The position numbers and the translations under genes are program-made. From Lycorma delicatula (lineage: Eukaryota; Arthropoda; Insecta; Hemiptera; Fulgoridae): DNA of 64,000 bases. This document shows, piece by piece, positions 34,321-44,815 of this stretch (position 1 is its first letter; each line of letters opens with the position of its first letter). A model generated the notes under the pieces. The model did not search any database. It had not been told where the DNA came from and was given only the letters and a program-made list of their open reading frames with translations. Where the stretch lies: NCBI RefSeq assembly GCF_047948215.1, contig NC_134455.1, positions 164,406,575 to 164,470,574 of the forward strand. Reading direction: 5' to 3'.

Positions 34321-35798
34321 TTCGTCCTAGAAAAAAAGGATTAATTTTTAACGATAATCTTCGGTTAGATTAAGATAATCTTTTAAGATTTAATCTAATT
34401 CTGATTATAAATACGCCTCCATACAAAGATACAGACTATTGCTTGAGATATTCTTGTTGTTTTACAATTGTTTCAAGTCCATGAACTTTGAAGACAGACC
34501 TAATTAAACCACACCGTTCATCCATTGATACAATGAAACAGTAACACAAATGAATAAGTTCAGAATAAGTTTTAACTAGTCACAAATATCCCCCATTTCT
34601 GGAATTGATTTCCATTTTTAGATTGTTTCTATTTATTTACTTATTAATTATAATATAAAGTTTTAATAAAATAAAAATACATTTTTTTAAATATTCCGAT
34701 TCTTTTAATCTCAAGTAAATAATCAGTATTATTCTCTGGTGTCAACCTCATAATTTTTTTTTCTCGTTAATTCAAGCGTTCATAAATAAATAATGCAGTG
34801 ACGGTTGTGTAATTCATTATTCGCATTCTTATAAAATCTACTGATTTAGGGAAATAACTATAAACAACATTTGAAATCAAGAAATACTAACTATGTAAAC
34901 CTATGTCGGCTGTAGAGAAACAGAAACAGCTTTATAGACTGTAGGCAGTGCCAGTAAATAGAGCTGCAGGAGTACACACGACAGCCGACGGGCCGTCAAA
35001 TAGTACAGAATACAAGCATTGTCAGTTTTCACTTACTGAACTCCTTTCTGAGCCCCAATCCTTACTATCTTTCCATCCCATTTTACCTGTCTCAATAAGT
35101 TGTATAGAAGCTCTACTATTGTGAACGAAAGGCCAGGCGGTTATTTTGCATACTTTTATTACAATACACAGCTAGCTTATTATCTAATATAATCAAATAC
35201 CTGCTATTATAATCAAATACAAGAAACTATGTAAACCATGTAATAACTTTAATATTTAAACAGTTCATCTATATTATATTGTAGGACTTTCACGAATATT
35301 ATGATGGAATATTAAGCTACTTTCATTAATAGTAAGATTACAGAATTTTTTCCCGGTTTTCTTGATCAACTGTCAACATGAAATATAAATTACACATTAC
35401 ATGAAAATCGGTTAGGTAACTAGATAGTTTTGTACAAATTTTACTCTATTGTTGTTCTACATTCATGACCTTAACCGTGTAATGAATAGCGTTAATAATT
35501 TTAGTCTAAGAATTTTTGCCTTGATGGCAATTCTGCGTAGACTATCGCTAGTTGCGCCAAATAAAGTAGATGAATCTCTCACCGGGTATTTGGTTCAAAA
35601 TGAAAGTAATCCAAAATTGTTCGCAGCCCGGAATACTTAACCGATACAGGCTACACTTTGTAGATGGATATCGGAAGAGGTAATCGTAAATTTTATTTAA
35701 AGAAGCGAGCGATAGCCTAATAAAAATCGACATCCTCTCTAATTAGTTTAAAGGTATAGATTTTATAAAAAAGTAGCAATAGTCGCACAACAGCTCCG
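34321..35798. other. AT-rich stretch, no gene seen
   Basis: Only short chance frames are present, one on each strand at about 35449-35733. No repeat boundary was recognised. Confidence 0.4.
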
Positions 35799-36922
35799 AA
35801 AAATATGATGTGGACACTACATGAGCGAGTTCATTGTACGCGAATTAAATTACACATTCATATTTTTACTTTCTTGTACGAAGTAAAGGAAGTATTGTGA
35901 TCGCGAAACAATTCGGTTTTCATATTTCAACGGATATTTTGAGTTCAAAGGAGTAAACTCCTGTATACTGGTTACAAATATTAATTTTGACCTTACGGTG
36001 TAGAATAATCAGTTTTTATTATTGGATTATTTCTTAAACAATTTATTTAAAGAGTAATCAAGGGACTTTTACATTAACGTAATATTTCAGATAAGATGGT
36101 TGAATTAATAATTCTATAAAATTTGATTTTAATAAAAACTAACATTTTAGCAATTTTGTAACCGTCCAATTTTATTAAAGAATTGGAGGATCGTATCTCA
36201 CTTTCAAATGAAATAAGTTTAAATGAAGTGCAGAAAAATTTTGTACATGTAATTTAATAAACAAACAAGGAAGTCATGTGGTGTCCACATCATATTTTTT
36301 TAAAATGAAAAGTACGTAAAATGTCATTTCATTAATAACTTTAGATATTTTTTCATATTTTTTTTTATTGTTATTGAATTATTATTTATCGTAATTTTTT
36401 TTTACAATCAGAAGTTAATAATTATTAATAAATACATCAATATATTTAAAAAAATAAATAAATAAATAAAAGGAGATGAAGTCTGATTTGAACCGGTGAC
36501 TGTCTAATATTTCATTAATTAAAATTTCATTTGACGTTCTGGAACCAATGAAAATAAATGCCACTTGTGATACATCGTTGAAAAGTTTTCAATGACTTAT
36601 TGCTGCAGTTAAGAAAAAGTCCAAAATCCTATTTTTTTTTTTTTTTTTGGATTTTGGGCTGTTTTGAACACTTTTAGTTCAGTCGATTGCAATCAAAGAG
36701 GGAGGTACATAACTAGATCAAAAAGGTACAGTCCTAAATCAAAAATTTCAACATACTAAGGCTAATCGTTTTTGAGTTATGCGAGATACGTACGTAAATA
36801 CATACATACGTACGTACAGACCTCACGCCGAAACTTGTCAAAATGAATATTTCCGTTGAATTCTGAAAACCAAAATTTTTCGCGATCACAATACTTCCTT
36901 TACTTCGTACAAGTAAGTAAAA
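35799..36922. repeat. Composite terminal-inverted-repeat element, non-coding
   Basis: Two sets of inverted repeats are present. Outer set B: bases 35864-35936 are the reverse complement of 36850-36922 over about 73 bp. It starts TTTTACTT, then CTTGTACGAAGTAAAGGAAG and TATTGTGATCGCGAAA. Set A: AATATGATGTGGACACTACA at 35801-35820 pairs with 36276-36302. Set A starts before B's left arm, but its right arm lies inside B. The interior has no transposase and includes a poly-T tract with short flanking complement near 36618-36658. It is best read as a non-autonomous DNA transposon or foldback family. Confidence 0.8.
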
Positions 36923-39799
36923 ATTAATATTTCTTTTATTATGTAAGCGTTATAAACACATTTATTGACAGGTAATGTAGAAAATCCGTTTAATGAATTA
37001 TATAAACATTATTTGTGTAAACAGCTTAGTATTTTAAATTATGAATACCGGAAAAAAAGAATCAAAGAATATTTAAATACGAAAATATTTATATAAGAGT
37101 AGTCAATTTTGTTGAGTTAATAAAATTTTTTCCTTACTTCAATGGAGATACATGATATTGATAAAAAGAGCATTTTTCATTTTTATAATAGTCGTCAATT
37201 TTTTTTTATGTTTTGAAACGAAACAATGAGTATTTTAAATTTCACAAAATTAATTTGCACTTTCACAGCTCTGTCGAATTCGTTTGATATTCATTCTTAA
37301 CTGTAGTAATTTGTAATTTTTACTGAAATTTAGATAATTTAGAGTCCAGGATGACAGATTTTCGGACTCGCTAACTAAAGTACAACTTCATTTGTTTTAA
37401 ACATGAAAAAATTAACTGGTTCTATGCAAACCACATAATTCCGAAAAAAATAACAGTGTTAAAGAGAAGTTAAGGTAAACTGATTGTAATAAACAGAGAA
37501 ATAATTTTCCCAAACATTTATAAATAATATTAAATGAATTTGCAAGGCACCGATTATGAGCCAATAAGATATAATACTTTACGTTATTACATAGCGCCAC
37601 TCGACACGGGAGTTTGTTTGGCCTTCAATGTTATGACGTCACAACCGAGTGACAGTGTGAGAGGAAAGCTTGTTTATTCATCGAAAAGTAAGTTGTGGTC
37701 ACGCCTCGCCCAGCCAGCACATTTATTTACAATCCTTCTCGGGTCTCCCCCCCCCCCCCTTCTATTTAAGCCCTTCCTCCACCTAACTTCATCGATGGAA
37801 TTAGTGAAGGGACGCTCGTCACACGGTTCAGCCGTGTAGAAAAAACTGATCTGCTTATCAAATTTGACTATTTATTCCTTATAAATTCTTACTGAATAAG
37901 ATTATCAGCAACTACCTTTTTGTTTTAACTGGAAATTATACATATTCAGGGGTCACCTAAGAAAACTAGTATAATTTTTAGATCAACGTGATATTAATGC
38001 GACCACGTACTATATTCAGTTTTATCAAAAGCGGTTAACTTGCTGACCATTTGGTCTATGTGAATGGTTACCTATGCAGGTAATTTGGATTGAATAACGT
38101 TTAATTCCTAATGAAAATGAGGCACACCCAGATCGGCGATATATATAATACGCAAACATTTTTTGAGAAGGTAGAAATAAAGATAAATGCGGAATGAACT
38201 TTCATTTCTTTCCCACTCTGTTAAAGCAAGGTCGCCTGACGCAAGACCACCTAGCAGCCTAGCAGACCTCCGGGCGGCCTTGAAATAAAACGCTTGCGCT
38301 AAAGTAGTTCGATTTGACGCATCTCCTACTATAGAAAGTAATATACTACGAATATTGGAACAGTGATGATTTTATTGCTATATTATTATTGCGGCTGGTA
38401 ATTTTTCCAAAAATGAAGAGTTCAGTGAAAGAAAGCATCATCCTATATGCATCTAAAAAGTACGAAAGTTTAAGTTTATATTTAAATATTGTTTTTCAAC
38501 GAATTTATATAATACATCTGACTTTTTGAAATTATAATTTCTACATCTTGAATAAAATTTAACCGTTAATGAATGAAATATCATTGAAAAGGAAATAAAA
38601 TGAAAAACGGTTATTCTTCAAGTTTTAAGTTATTTTATTTAAATCAAATTATTCACTGTAACCGTATTTTAAAATAAATTCCTTTTAATTTTCGTGAAAA
38701 ATTCCAAATTTTTAAGCTTTCCTTTTTACCTACATTAACACGAAAAAACGACATATCTTCGGAAACTGATTTGAATTGTTAAAAAAAAACAAAAAAAGTT
38801 TCTTTAACAATGTATTTGAAAATGCTTAATTTCGGCCTGATGTGATTTTTATGGTTTTTAAGACAGAAAAAAAATTGAATCTAATTTAAATATCTCAGAG
38901 TAGATTGAAATATTAAACAAAAATTCGGTATGCATACTTAATCAATCATTTTCGTTGACGTAAATAAATTTCCAGTTATTGAATCATAAATATCTCAGCA
39001 ACTGTTTATACAGTCTTAATTAATAACAACAGTAATAAAAGTCTTTATTTTGCAGAAAACCTTTGCATTACCCAGAACATATTAAAATATATGAATTAGA
39101 ATATTTGAATTACTATTACTCATAGTCACAGATCGTCTGAGAAGCTGGGTAAATTAATTATGAAATAAAAAGTAAAAGAAAAACTTGTATGTAAATAAAA
39201 CTACCTGAGATTAATAACAAAAAATTTTAGAAAATTATTCTCCTTTAACAGTTTCAATTAAATTTATTCTTTCTTCATAGAGAAAAACTAACAGAAAAAG
39301 AAAATTACCAGTCAGATTGAAGTAAAAAGGCACTTTGATATCAACAGCAAAACTCAAGAAAAATGTTTAATCTATTGTTTAAAAAGAAAATGACGTGGAC
39401 GTAAAATAATAAAATGATACGATCATTTTTCTTCTATTTTCAATTCAAAAAGTTCAATGTTGTTCTTCTTAATCAGTTCATAGCCAAACATTATTACGAT
39501 ATTTATCTATTAAATTTTATCCATTCAAAATAAATAAATATATACACTTTATCATGAGAAGTAGACACGTACAAACATGTCTGTATGATGACATCATGCA
39601 GACATTTGTTGCCTACTACAGAACACTACTACAGAACTTAAAATCTTATTTAGTCTAGCTTCACTTGTCTATACTGTGTGTTGTATTTTGCAGAGTTATT
39701 AATATTTTGCTGCACTTTCATCAATTCTTTATTATACAAAAGAGATTTTTCTCATTTTTATTTGCTACAACATGATTTTGCAAAGTTTCGTGGATGTTT
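36923..39799. other. No confident gene; contains a GC-richer patch with a C13 run
   Basis: Mostly AT-rich DNA. Bases 37560-37850 are less AT-rich, carry a 101-codon frame without recognisable motif (37534-37839) and a run of 13 C at 37747-37759. A small imperfect hairpin (arms near 39560-39588 and 39590-39615) is present. Confidence 0.35.
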
Positions 39800-41515
39800 C
39801 GGTTAGCCAGGCAATGTTTGTTGTGAGTGGTAAATTTACGCCTAAATCTCAAAGAAAGACTTTTTCTGAATTGATTAAAACAACTTAAAAATGTTATTCT
39901 AATTGTGCAGTCGGAGATCGAAATAAAATCTGGGCGTCTCATCTTATTCGCATACCATGCTCAGTAACGCTAAATGAATGGTTGAAGGAGAAAAGATGAG
40001 CAATGCCATTTACCGTACCGATGGTTTGGCGGGAACCTAAGGACCACTTCACCGACTGCTACTTTTGTGTTTCAAATATATTTGAAAAATATATAAAAAT
40101 ATATTTATAAAATATATAATAGATATATTTTTTTTTTTTGAAAAATAATTTTTTCATTCAAAAATAGAAAGTTCATAAAATATATAGATGTATCCTCAGC
40201 TCTAAAGCCAGTACCACACGGAGAGTATTTACCTGTACCTTACCATCACCATCTAATTCGACATTGCTAGAAGAACAGTCTGAAAATGAAACAGATGATG
40301 TAAAGGATGCTGAAGGATTTCTTCGTGTATCTGATGAGAAATCTCCTCATTTAATTCAACAACGTGAACTTAATGATTTAGTTAGCGATTTAAAGTTATC
40401 AAAGCAGCAAGCTGAACTTCTGGGATCTAGACTGCAACAGTGGAATCTTTTACCGGAAAAGAGAAAAGTTACTACGTTTAGAACATGAAATAAAACTCTT
40501 TAAACTTAATTTACTACGAAAAATTCATTGTGCGTTTATACTGATGTCAATGGCTTGATGAAAGTGCTTGGAATTCTGCATATTCCTAAAGAATGGCGTC
40601 TTTTTATTGACTCTTCTAAAGTTAGCATGAAAGCAATTTGTTGCATAATGGTAACAAACAGCCATCCAATCCATTAACTCATGTAGTCGATATGAAAGAA
40701 ACGTATGAAAGTATGGCATCAGTATTAAAAGTAATAAAATACAAAGAACATACGTGGCAGGTTTGGGGCAGTGATCTGAAAGTTGTCGCGTACTTCTTGG
40801 TTTACAAGGTGAGTTTACGATATATTGTTGTTTTCTTTGCTTTTGGGATAATCGTAATTCAAAAAGTTATTACCAAGGAAAAAATGGCAATTGCGACAGA
40901 ACTTTGTGGCTGGTGAAAAAATGTAAAGCATTTTTCATTAAGTAGTTATCATTAAGAGTGGTAAAATCATACTGCCGCCACTTCATATAAAACTCGAACT
41001 CGTGGAAAATTTAGTAAAAGCACTAGAAAAAGATGGACTAGGATTAATCGTTTTAAAATAAGTAATCCTAAATTGAGTGATGGTAAACTCAAGGAGGGTA
41101 TATTTATTCGTCCGCAACCATGAAACTGCTTAAGGACTCAACTTTTGACAATAAACTTAGCGAATGTGAACTAACTGTATGGAAGACCTTTAAAGACGAT
41201 GTTCCTGGTTTTAAGGCAATAGAAAATATGAAAACTATGTTTTTTTTTCTTTAATAAGCTGTTAGGAAGCTACAAACTTTTGGGATGTAGGATGTCATTA
41301 AAAACTCATCATTTCCTACACTCCCACCTAGACTTTTTCCCCAAAAATTTGGGCTTAGTTAGCGATGATCAAGAAGGAGTGCGTTTCCAACAGGATATTC
41401 TGACCATAGAGAAAACGGTACCAAGAAAGATGGAATGATGGGTAATTAATTACTGTTGGGTTTTGTTTAGTAAATCTGATCAAACATCGTACAAGCGAAA
41501 AAGTTTGTCAACATA
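39800..41515 (+). pseudogene. Copy 1 of an unclassified, probably transposon-related protein family
   Basis: A chain of plus-strand fragments forms one protein in order. GKFTPKSQRK is followed by a stop, then KCYSNCAVGDRNKIWAS (39835-39925). AMPFTVPMVWREPKDHF and TDCYFCVSN (39993-40070) follow. After an AT-rich insertion come PVPHGEYLPVP, RELNDLVSDLKLSKQQAELL (40364-40423), LGSRLQQWNLL, VNGLMKVLGILHIPKEWRLF, LIDSSKVSMKA, NPLTHVVDMKETYESM and DLKVVAY. It ends with LKEGIF, LLGCRMSLKTHHFLHSHLDF, FPKNLGLVSDDQEGVRFQQD and YCWVLF. The several Cys pairs near the N-terminus look metal-binding. I know the wording only as an unnamed repeated protein in invertebrate genomes; no function is claimed. It has multiple frameshifts and stops. 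Confidence 0.65.
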
Positions 41516-42110
41516 ATTAAAAAATTCGAATTTGTATTCTTTTGAAGAAGATTCCATACTTTTAACCGGGAAGCAGCTATTTCAGACTGTTTTTTCGATA
41601 ACTTCAAATCTCATATGAGTAAGTTGGGATTTTCTTGAGTCAGTAAATGAGGCTCAGATAAACTGCTTTGTTCAAAAGTTGTATCACCAGAATCTGTTTC
41701 TTTTTCTTCCTTACTTCCATTAGACTCTGAGCTTTCTTCATCTAATGTCCCATGTTCTGGAGGCGGTGGTATGGGCAATTCTTCGCAGTGTAGAACTGAT
41801 CTCATTGCAGATTGCAAGTTAGGATATCCCACTGCATGTTTTGATTTTGACGTAATTCCTTTAATGTTTGTTAAACAGATATAATAGTCAGAAGAGTGAT
41901 CTTGGGTTCCCTCCAAATCACAGAGATAGCAAATGACATGTTGCGTGTGCCATTTTTCCATGTAGCGAGAAGTCTATAACACGATAAACAACTGATACGT
42001 GGGGCCCAGGCCCTTGATTGGTCCCCGACTTTACACCCAAAATAAAGTTCATAACACTTTTTTACTAGTGGAGTAAGGTTTCGCCTTTGGAACTTGAGCG
42101 TCACTTCACC
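41516..42110 (-). pseudogene. Copy 2 of the same unclassified family (N-terminal part)
   Basis: On the minus strand LKFQRRNLTPLVKKCYELYF and GCKVGDQSRAWAPRISCLSC (42100-41980) match copy 1's N-terminus. MSFAISVIWREPK leads into a frameshift, then DHSSDYYICLTNIKGITSKS and YPNLQSAMRSVLHCEELPIP. An acidic Ser/Glu-rich stretch is followed by SEPHLLTQENPNLLI, a stop, and DLKLSKKQSEIAASRLKVW (about 41540-41600). It stops at the equivalent of copy 1's residue segment LGSRLQQWNLL, close to the end of copy 1, so the two copies converge tail to tail. The Cys pattern C-x6-C, then C-x2-C, suggests a zinc-binding domain. Confidence 0.65.
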
Positions 42111-42569
42111 ACGTACATAATAAAAATTGTTAGGATGATTTAAACAAACTAGGCATTTTTTAACTAACGACTAATTGAAAGAAGTAAAGTTGTAAACATG
42201 TAATACTCAATAATTCAGACATACAAAGCATTCAAATGACGTGTGTACTGGTTCACTACTATCTCACAACTGGCATCGTTCTGACGAATGTGTGCTACAC
42301 TAGATCACACTTGTGCATGTCACGTCTGAACTTGCACAACAGTAGCAACGCTACCTTTTGAGTTAGCTCATTTGGTTCCATCATATTTACAAAGCTCTAG
42401 GAGCTTTTACTTGACAATGGATAAATGGACAAAAAAACGTTAAAAAAATTTTGAAATATTAAAATCACAAAAATCGGGTGATGGAGAAATTCCGAATACA
42501 TTTTGAAACCAGGATAAAAACTGCATTAAGTACACCTTAATGCCAAATCCAGGTATCCTGGAATAGTCG
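42111..42569. other. No gene seen
   Basis: Upstream of copy 2 in its own orientation, so it could hold that element's leader or terminus. No inverted repeat or target duplication was found. The stretch 42240-42360 is less AT-rich. Confidence 0.35.
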
Positions 42570-42750
42570 CTTTAATATTGGAAGGACAGGTAGAAGGAAA
42601 ACATTGTGTAGGCAGGCCACGTTTGGAATATGTAAAACAAATTGTTAGGGATGTAGGATGTAGTGGGTATACTGAAATGAAACGACTAGCACTAGATAGA
42701 GAATCTTGGAGAGCTGCATCAAACCAGTCAAATGACTGAAGACAAAAAAA
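42570..42750 (+). pseudogene. Short 3' end of a non-LTR retrotransposon with poly-A
   Basis: An open stretch without a start codon reads LEGQVEGKHCVGRPRLEYVK, then QIVRDVGCSGYTEMKRLALD and RESWRAASNQSND before TGA, ACTGAAGAC and an A-rich run (about 42738-42750). The GRPR, YxEMKRLAxDRxxWR and xNQS elements match the C-terminus of a widespread arthropod endonuclease-RT LINE family. It is a strongly 5'-truncated insertion of under 200 bp. Confidence 0.75.
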
Positions 42751-43152
42751 AAATTGGTACTTGAGACAAAAATCATGTTGACCACTGTTATACCAAATTT
42801 TACTAAAAAAAGCTAAACCGCTTCTTAAGATATCAATCTACTTAAAAATAATAAAAGGTAGACGGACGGAAACCGTAGCGTTTTCGTAGAATGTTTACAG
42901 AAACCTTTTGGCTTATTTTTAAAGCCTCAAATCCTTTCAGAGGTATGCAGGTTATTAATGTTAAAATCCATAAAATTATTAAAAATTTTTACCTATTTTA
43001 ATAGTTATAAATAAAAAGTTGTAGAAGAGTTATTTTGATAAAATAAACAAATATTTTTGTACTATTTTTCTTATGATTTTTCCTTCGAAAATTATTTTGT
43101 TTAGTATTCCTAATGTTTACGTTGGAATCTGTTTAAAAAGTGAACAATAAGC

Positions 43153-43380
43153 AATCCCCTCTGAGCCCAGTGAGATGAAGATGATATGTATGAGATGTAA
43201 ATGAGGTGTAGTCTTGTACAGACTCAGGCCGACCATTCCTAACTTGTATGGTTAATTGAACCCCAACTGCCAAAGTACACCGGTCTACTGTTTAGTTTTC
43301 AAATCCTTAAAAGTAACTAACTTTTATTAGGATTTGAACCTCAGAACTCTCGACTACGAAAATCAGCTGTTAAACAAATC
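43153..43380 (-). mobile_element. SINE, head B family, diverged (minus)
   Basis: On the minus strand it holds CAGCTGATTTTCGTAGTCGA, a B-box-like GAGGTTCAAATCC, the CACCGGTGTACTTTGG-type body with losses, AGGTCGG-type segment GGAATGGTCGGCCTGAGTCT, and a decayed tail. The head beyond about 43380 is not recognisable. Confidence 0.65.
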
Positions 43381-43703
43381 ATTTACAACGACCAGTTTAT
43401 TGGGAAATTCTTGGCCTGACACAAGAAAACACACGATTTTTCAAAAACTTTTATTTTATGTTTCAGCGTAATTCCCTTGGAATTATATACGAGGTGCTAC
43501 CCAAAAGTTCGGAGAATTTGAATTTTGCGCGCGAAACATTGCTGGTACGACTTGCTGCTGCTATATGTGGCTAACAGTACTCTTTGTGAATCACTGTTCC
43601 AATAGCTGTGACGGTGAAAGGCTGCAATGTTGACTTTCGTGCGGTTGTGTAACAGTAAGACAAGTGTAGCAGTAACACACATACTACTTCAGCAAAGTTC
43701 TAA

Positions 43704-44815
43704 ATGACAGATTTTAAAGAGCAAAGAACGTGCATCAAATTTCGCTTCATGCTTAAAAAAACTAGTGCAGAAACCCATCGCATGCTTGTGGAAGCATTTG
43801 GTGACAATGCTATGAGTAAAAGTAAAACTTTTTTGTGGTACAAACGATTCAAAGATGGACGAACGATAGTCGGTGACGATGAGCATTCAGGAAGACCATC
43901 AACAAGCGCAACACTGGAAAACATCGCGAAAGTGCGAGAGGCTATTGTCGCAGATCGTAGACAAACAATCCATGATGTTTGTGCAATCGTAAAAATATCG
44001 TATGGATCCGTGCAACGCATCTTGTCGAACAATTTTAACATGAGACGCATTGCTGCAAAATTCGTACCTAGACTGTTGAACAGCGACCAGAAACAAAATC
44101 GCGTAGCTGTCTGTAGTGAATTGAAAAATTCAGCAAGAGATGACCCTAACTTCATCTCCAACATCATAACCGGTGATGAGACATGGGTATACGGGTATGA
44201 TCCTGAAACTAAGCAGCAGTCATCGCAGTGGAAGTCGCCACGTTCACCGCGGCCAAAAAAATCACGCAAAGTTAGCAGCAACGTGAAGTCCATGATGATT
44301 GTTTTTTCGACATCAAAGGCATTATCCGTAAGGAATTTGTTCCACAAGGAACAAATTCCTTACGGATAATGGGAATGGGAACGGGATTCCTTACTGTCAA
44401 TGGGATGTACTATTGTGAAGTTTTGAAGCGGTTACGTGAAAGCATTAGGCGCAAACGTTCAGATCTGTGAGGTAACAACAGCTGGTTCTGCACCATGACA
44501 ACGCGCCCGGGCACACATCGCTAGCCGTTCAGAATTCCCTGCCTTCCAAAAAGACGGTAGTGATTCCCCACCCTCCCTATTCTCCTGACATTGCCCCGTG
44601 CGACTTTTTTGTCTTTCCGAAAATAAAATTTTAATTGAAAGGCCGTCATTTTAACACAATTGAGGAGATTCAGGAAGAAACGCAGAACGTACTTCGAACA
44701 CTTACACCTGCAGACTTCCAGGGATGCATGGAATCATGGGAAAAACGCTGGGATCACTGTATCAATGCCCAAGGGGATTACTTTCAAGGAGACAATGGAA
44801 ATTATAAGTTATAGT
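43704..44815 (+). pseudogene. Mariner 1 transposase, frameshifted
   Basis: The N-terminus (MTDFKEQRTCIKFRFMLKKT) leads into helix-turn-helix regions with WYKRFKDGRTIVGDDEHSGR and a second HTH. The linker reads FVPRLLNSDQKQNRV. The catalytic residues are visible: ITGDETWVYGYD (near 44167-44202), HHDNAPGHTS (near 44494-44523) and SPDIAPCDFF (near 44584-44613). The last two Asp are 34 residues apart, i.e. DD34D. Lesions are a one-base loss in the T run at 44301-44306, an inserted palindrome at 44321-44370, a TGA for Trp near 44468, another one-base loss near 44490 and a TAA after KIKF near 44632. The C-terminal DYFQGDN near 44777 is typical. Confidence 0.93.
44321..44370. repeat. Perfect 50-bp palindrome inside mariner 1 transposase
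   Basis: Arms of 23 bases (44321-44343 and 44348-44370) are exact reverse complements with a 4-base loop ACAA. The right arm and the bases after it add about 14 codons not found at this point of mariner transposases. Confidence 0.95.

Noticed and set aside
37534..37839. 101-codon ORF as a host gene
   Set aside because: No recognisable domain, no visible splice context and a C13 run inside; left only as a point to check.
39560..39615. Small hairpin as a regulatory RNA or terminus of the unclassified element
   Set aside because: Pairing is imperfect and no matching sequence occurs near the other copy's 5' side, so it cannot be tied to the element.
43700..44347. 215-codon minus-strand ORF
   Set aside because: It is antisense to mariner 1 transposase and has no motif of its own.
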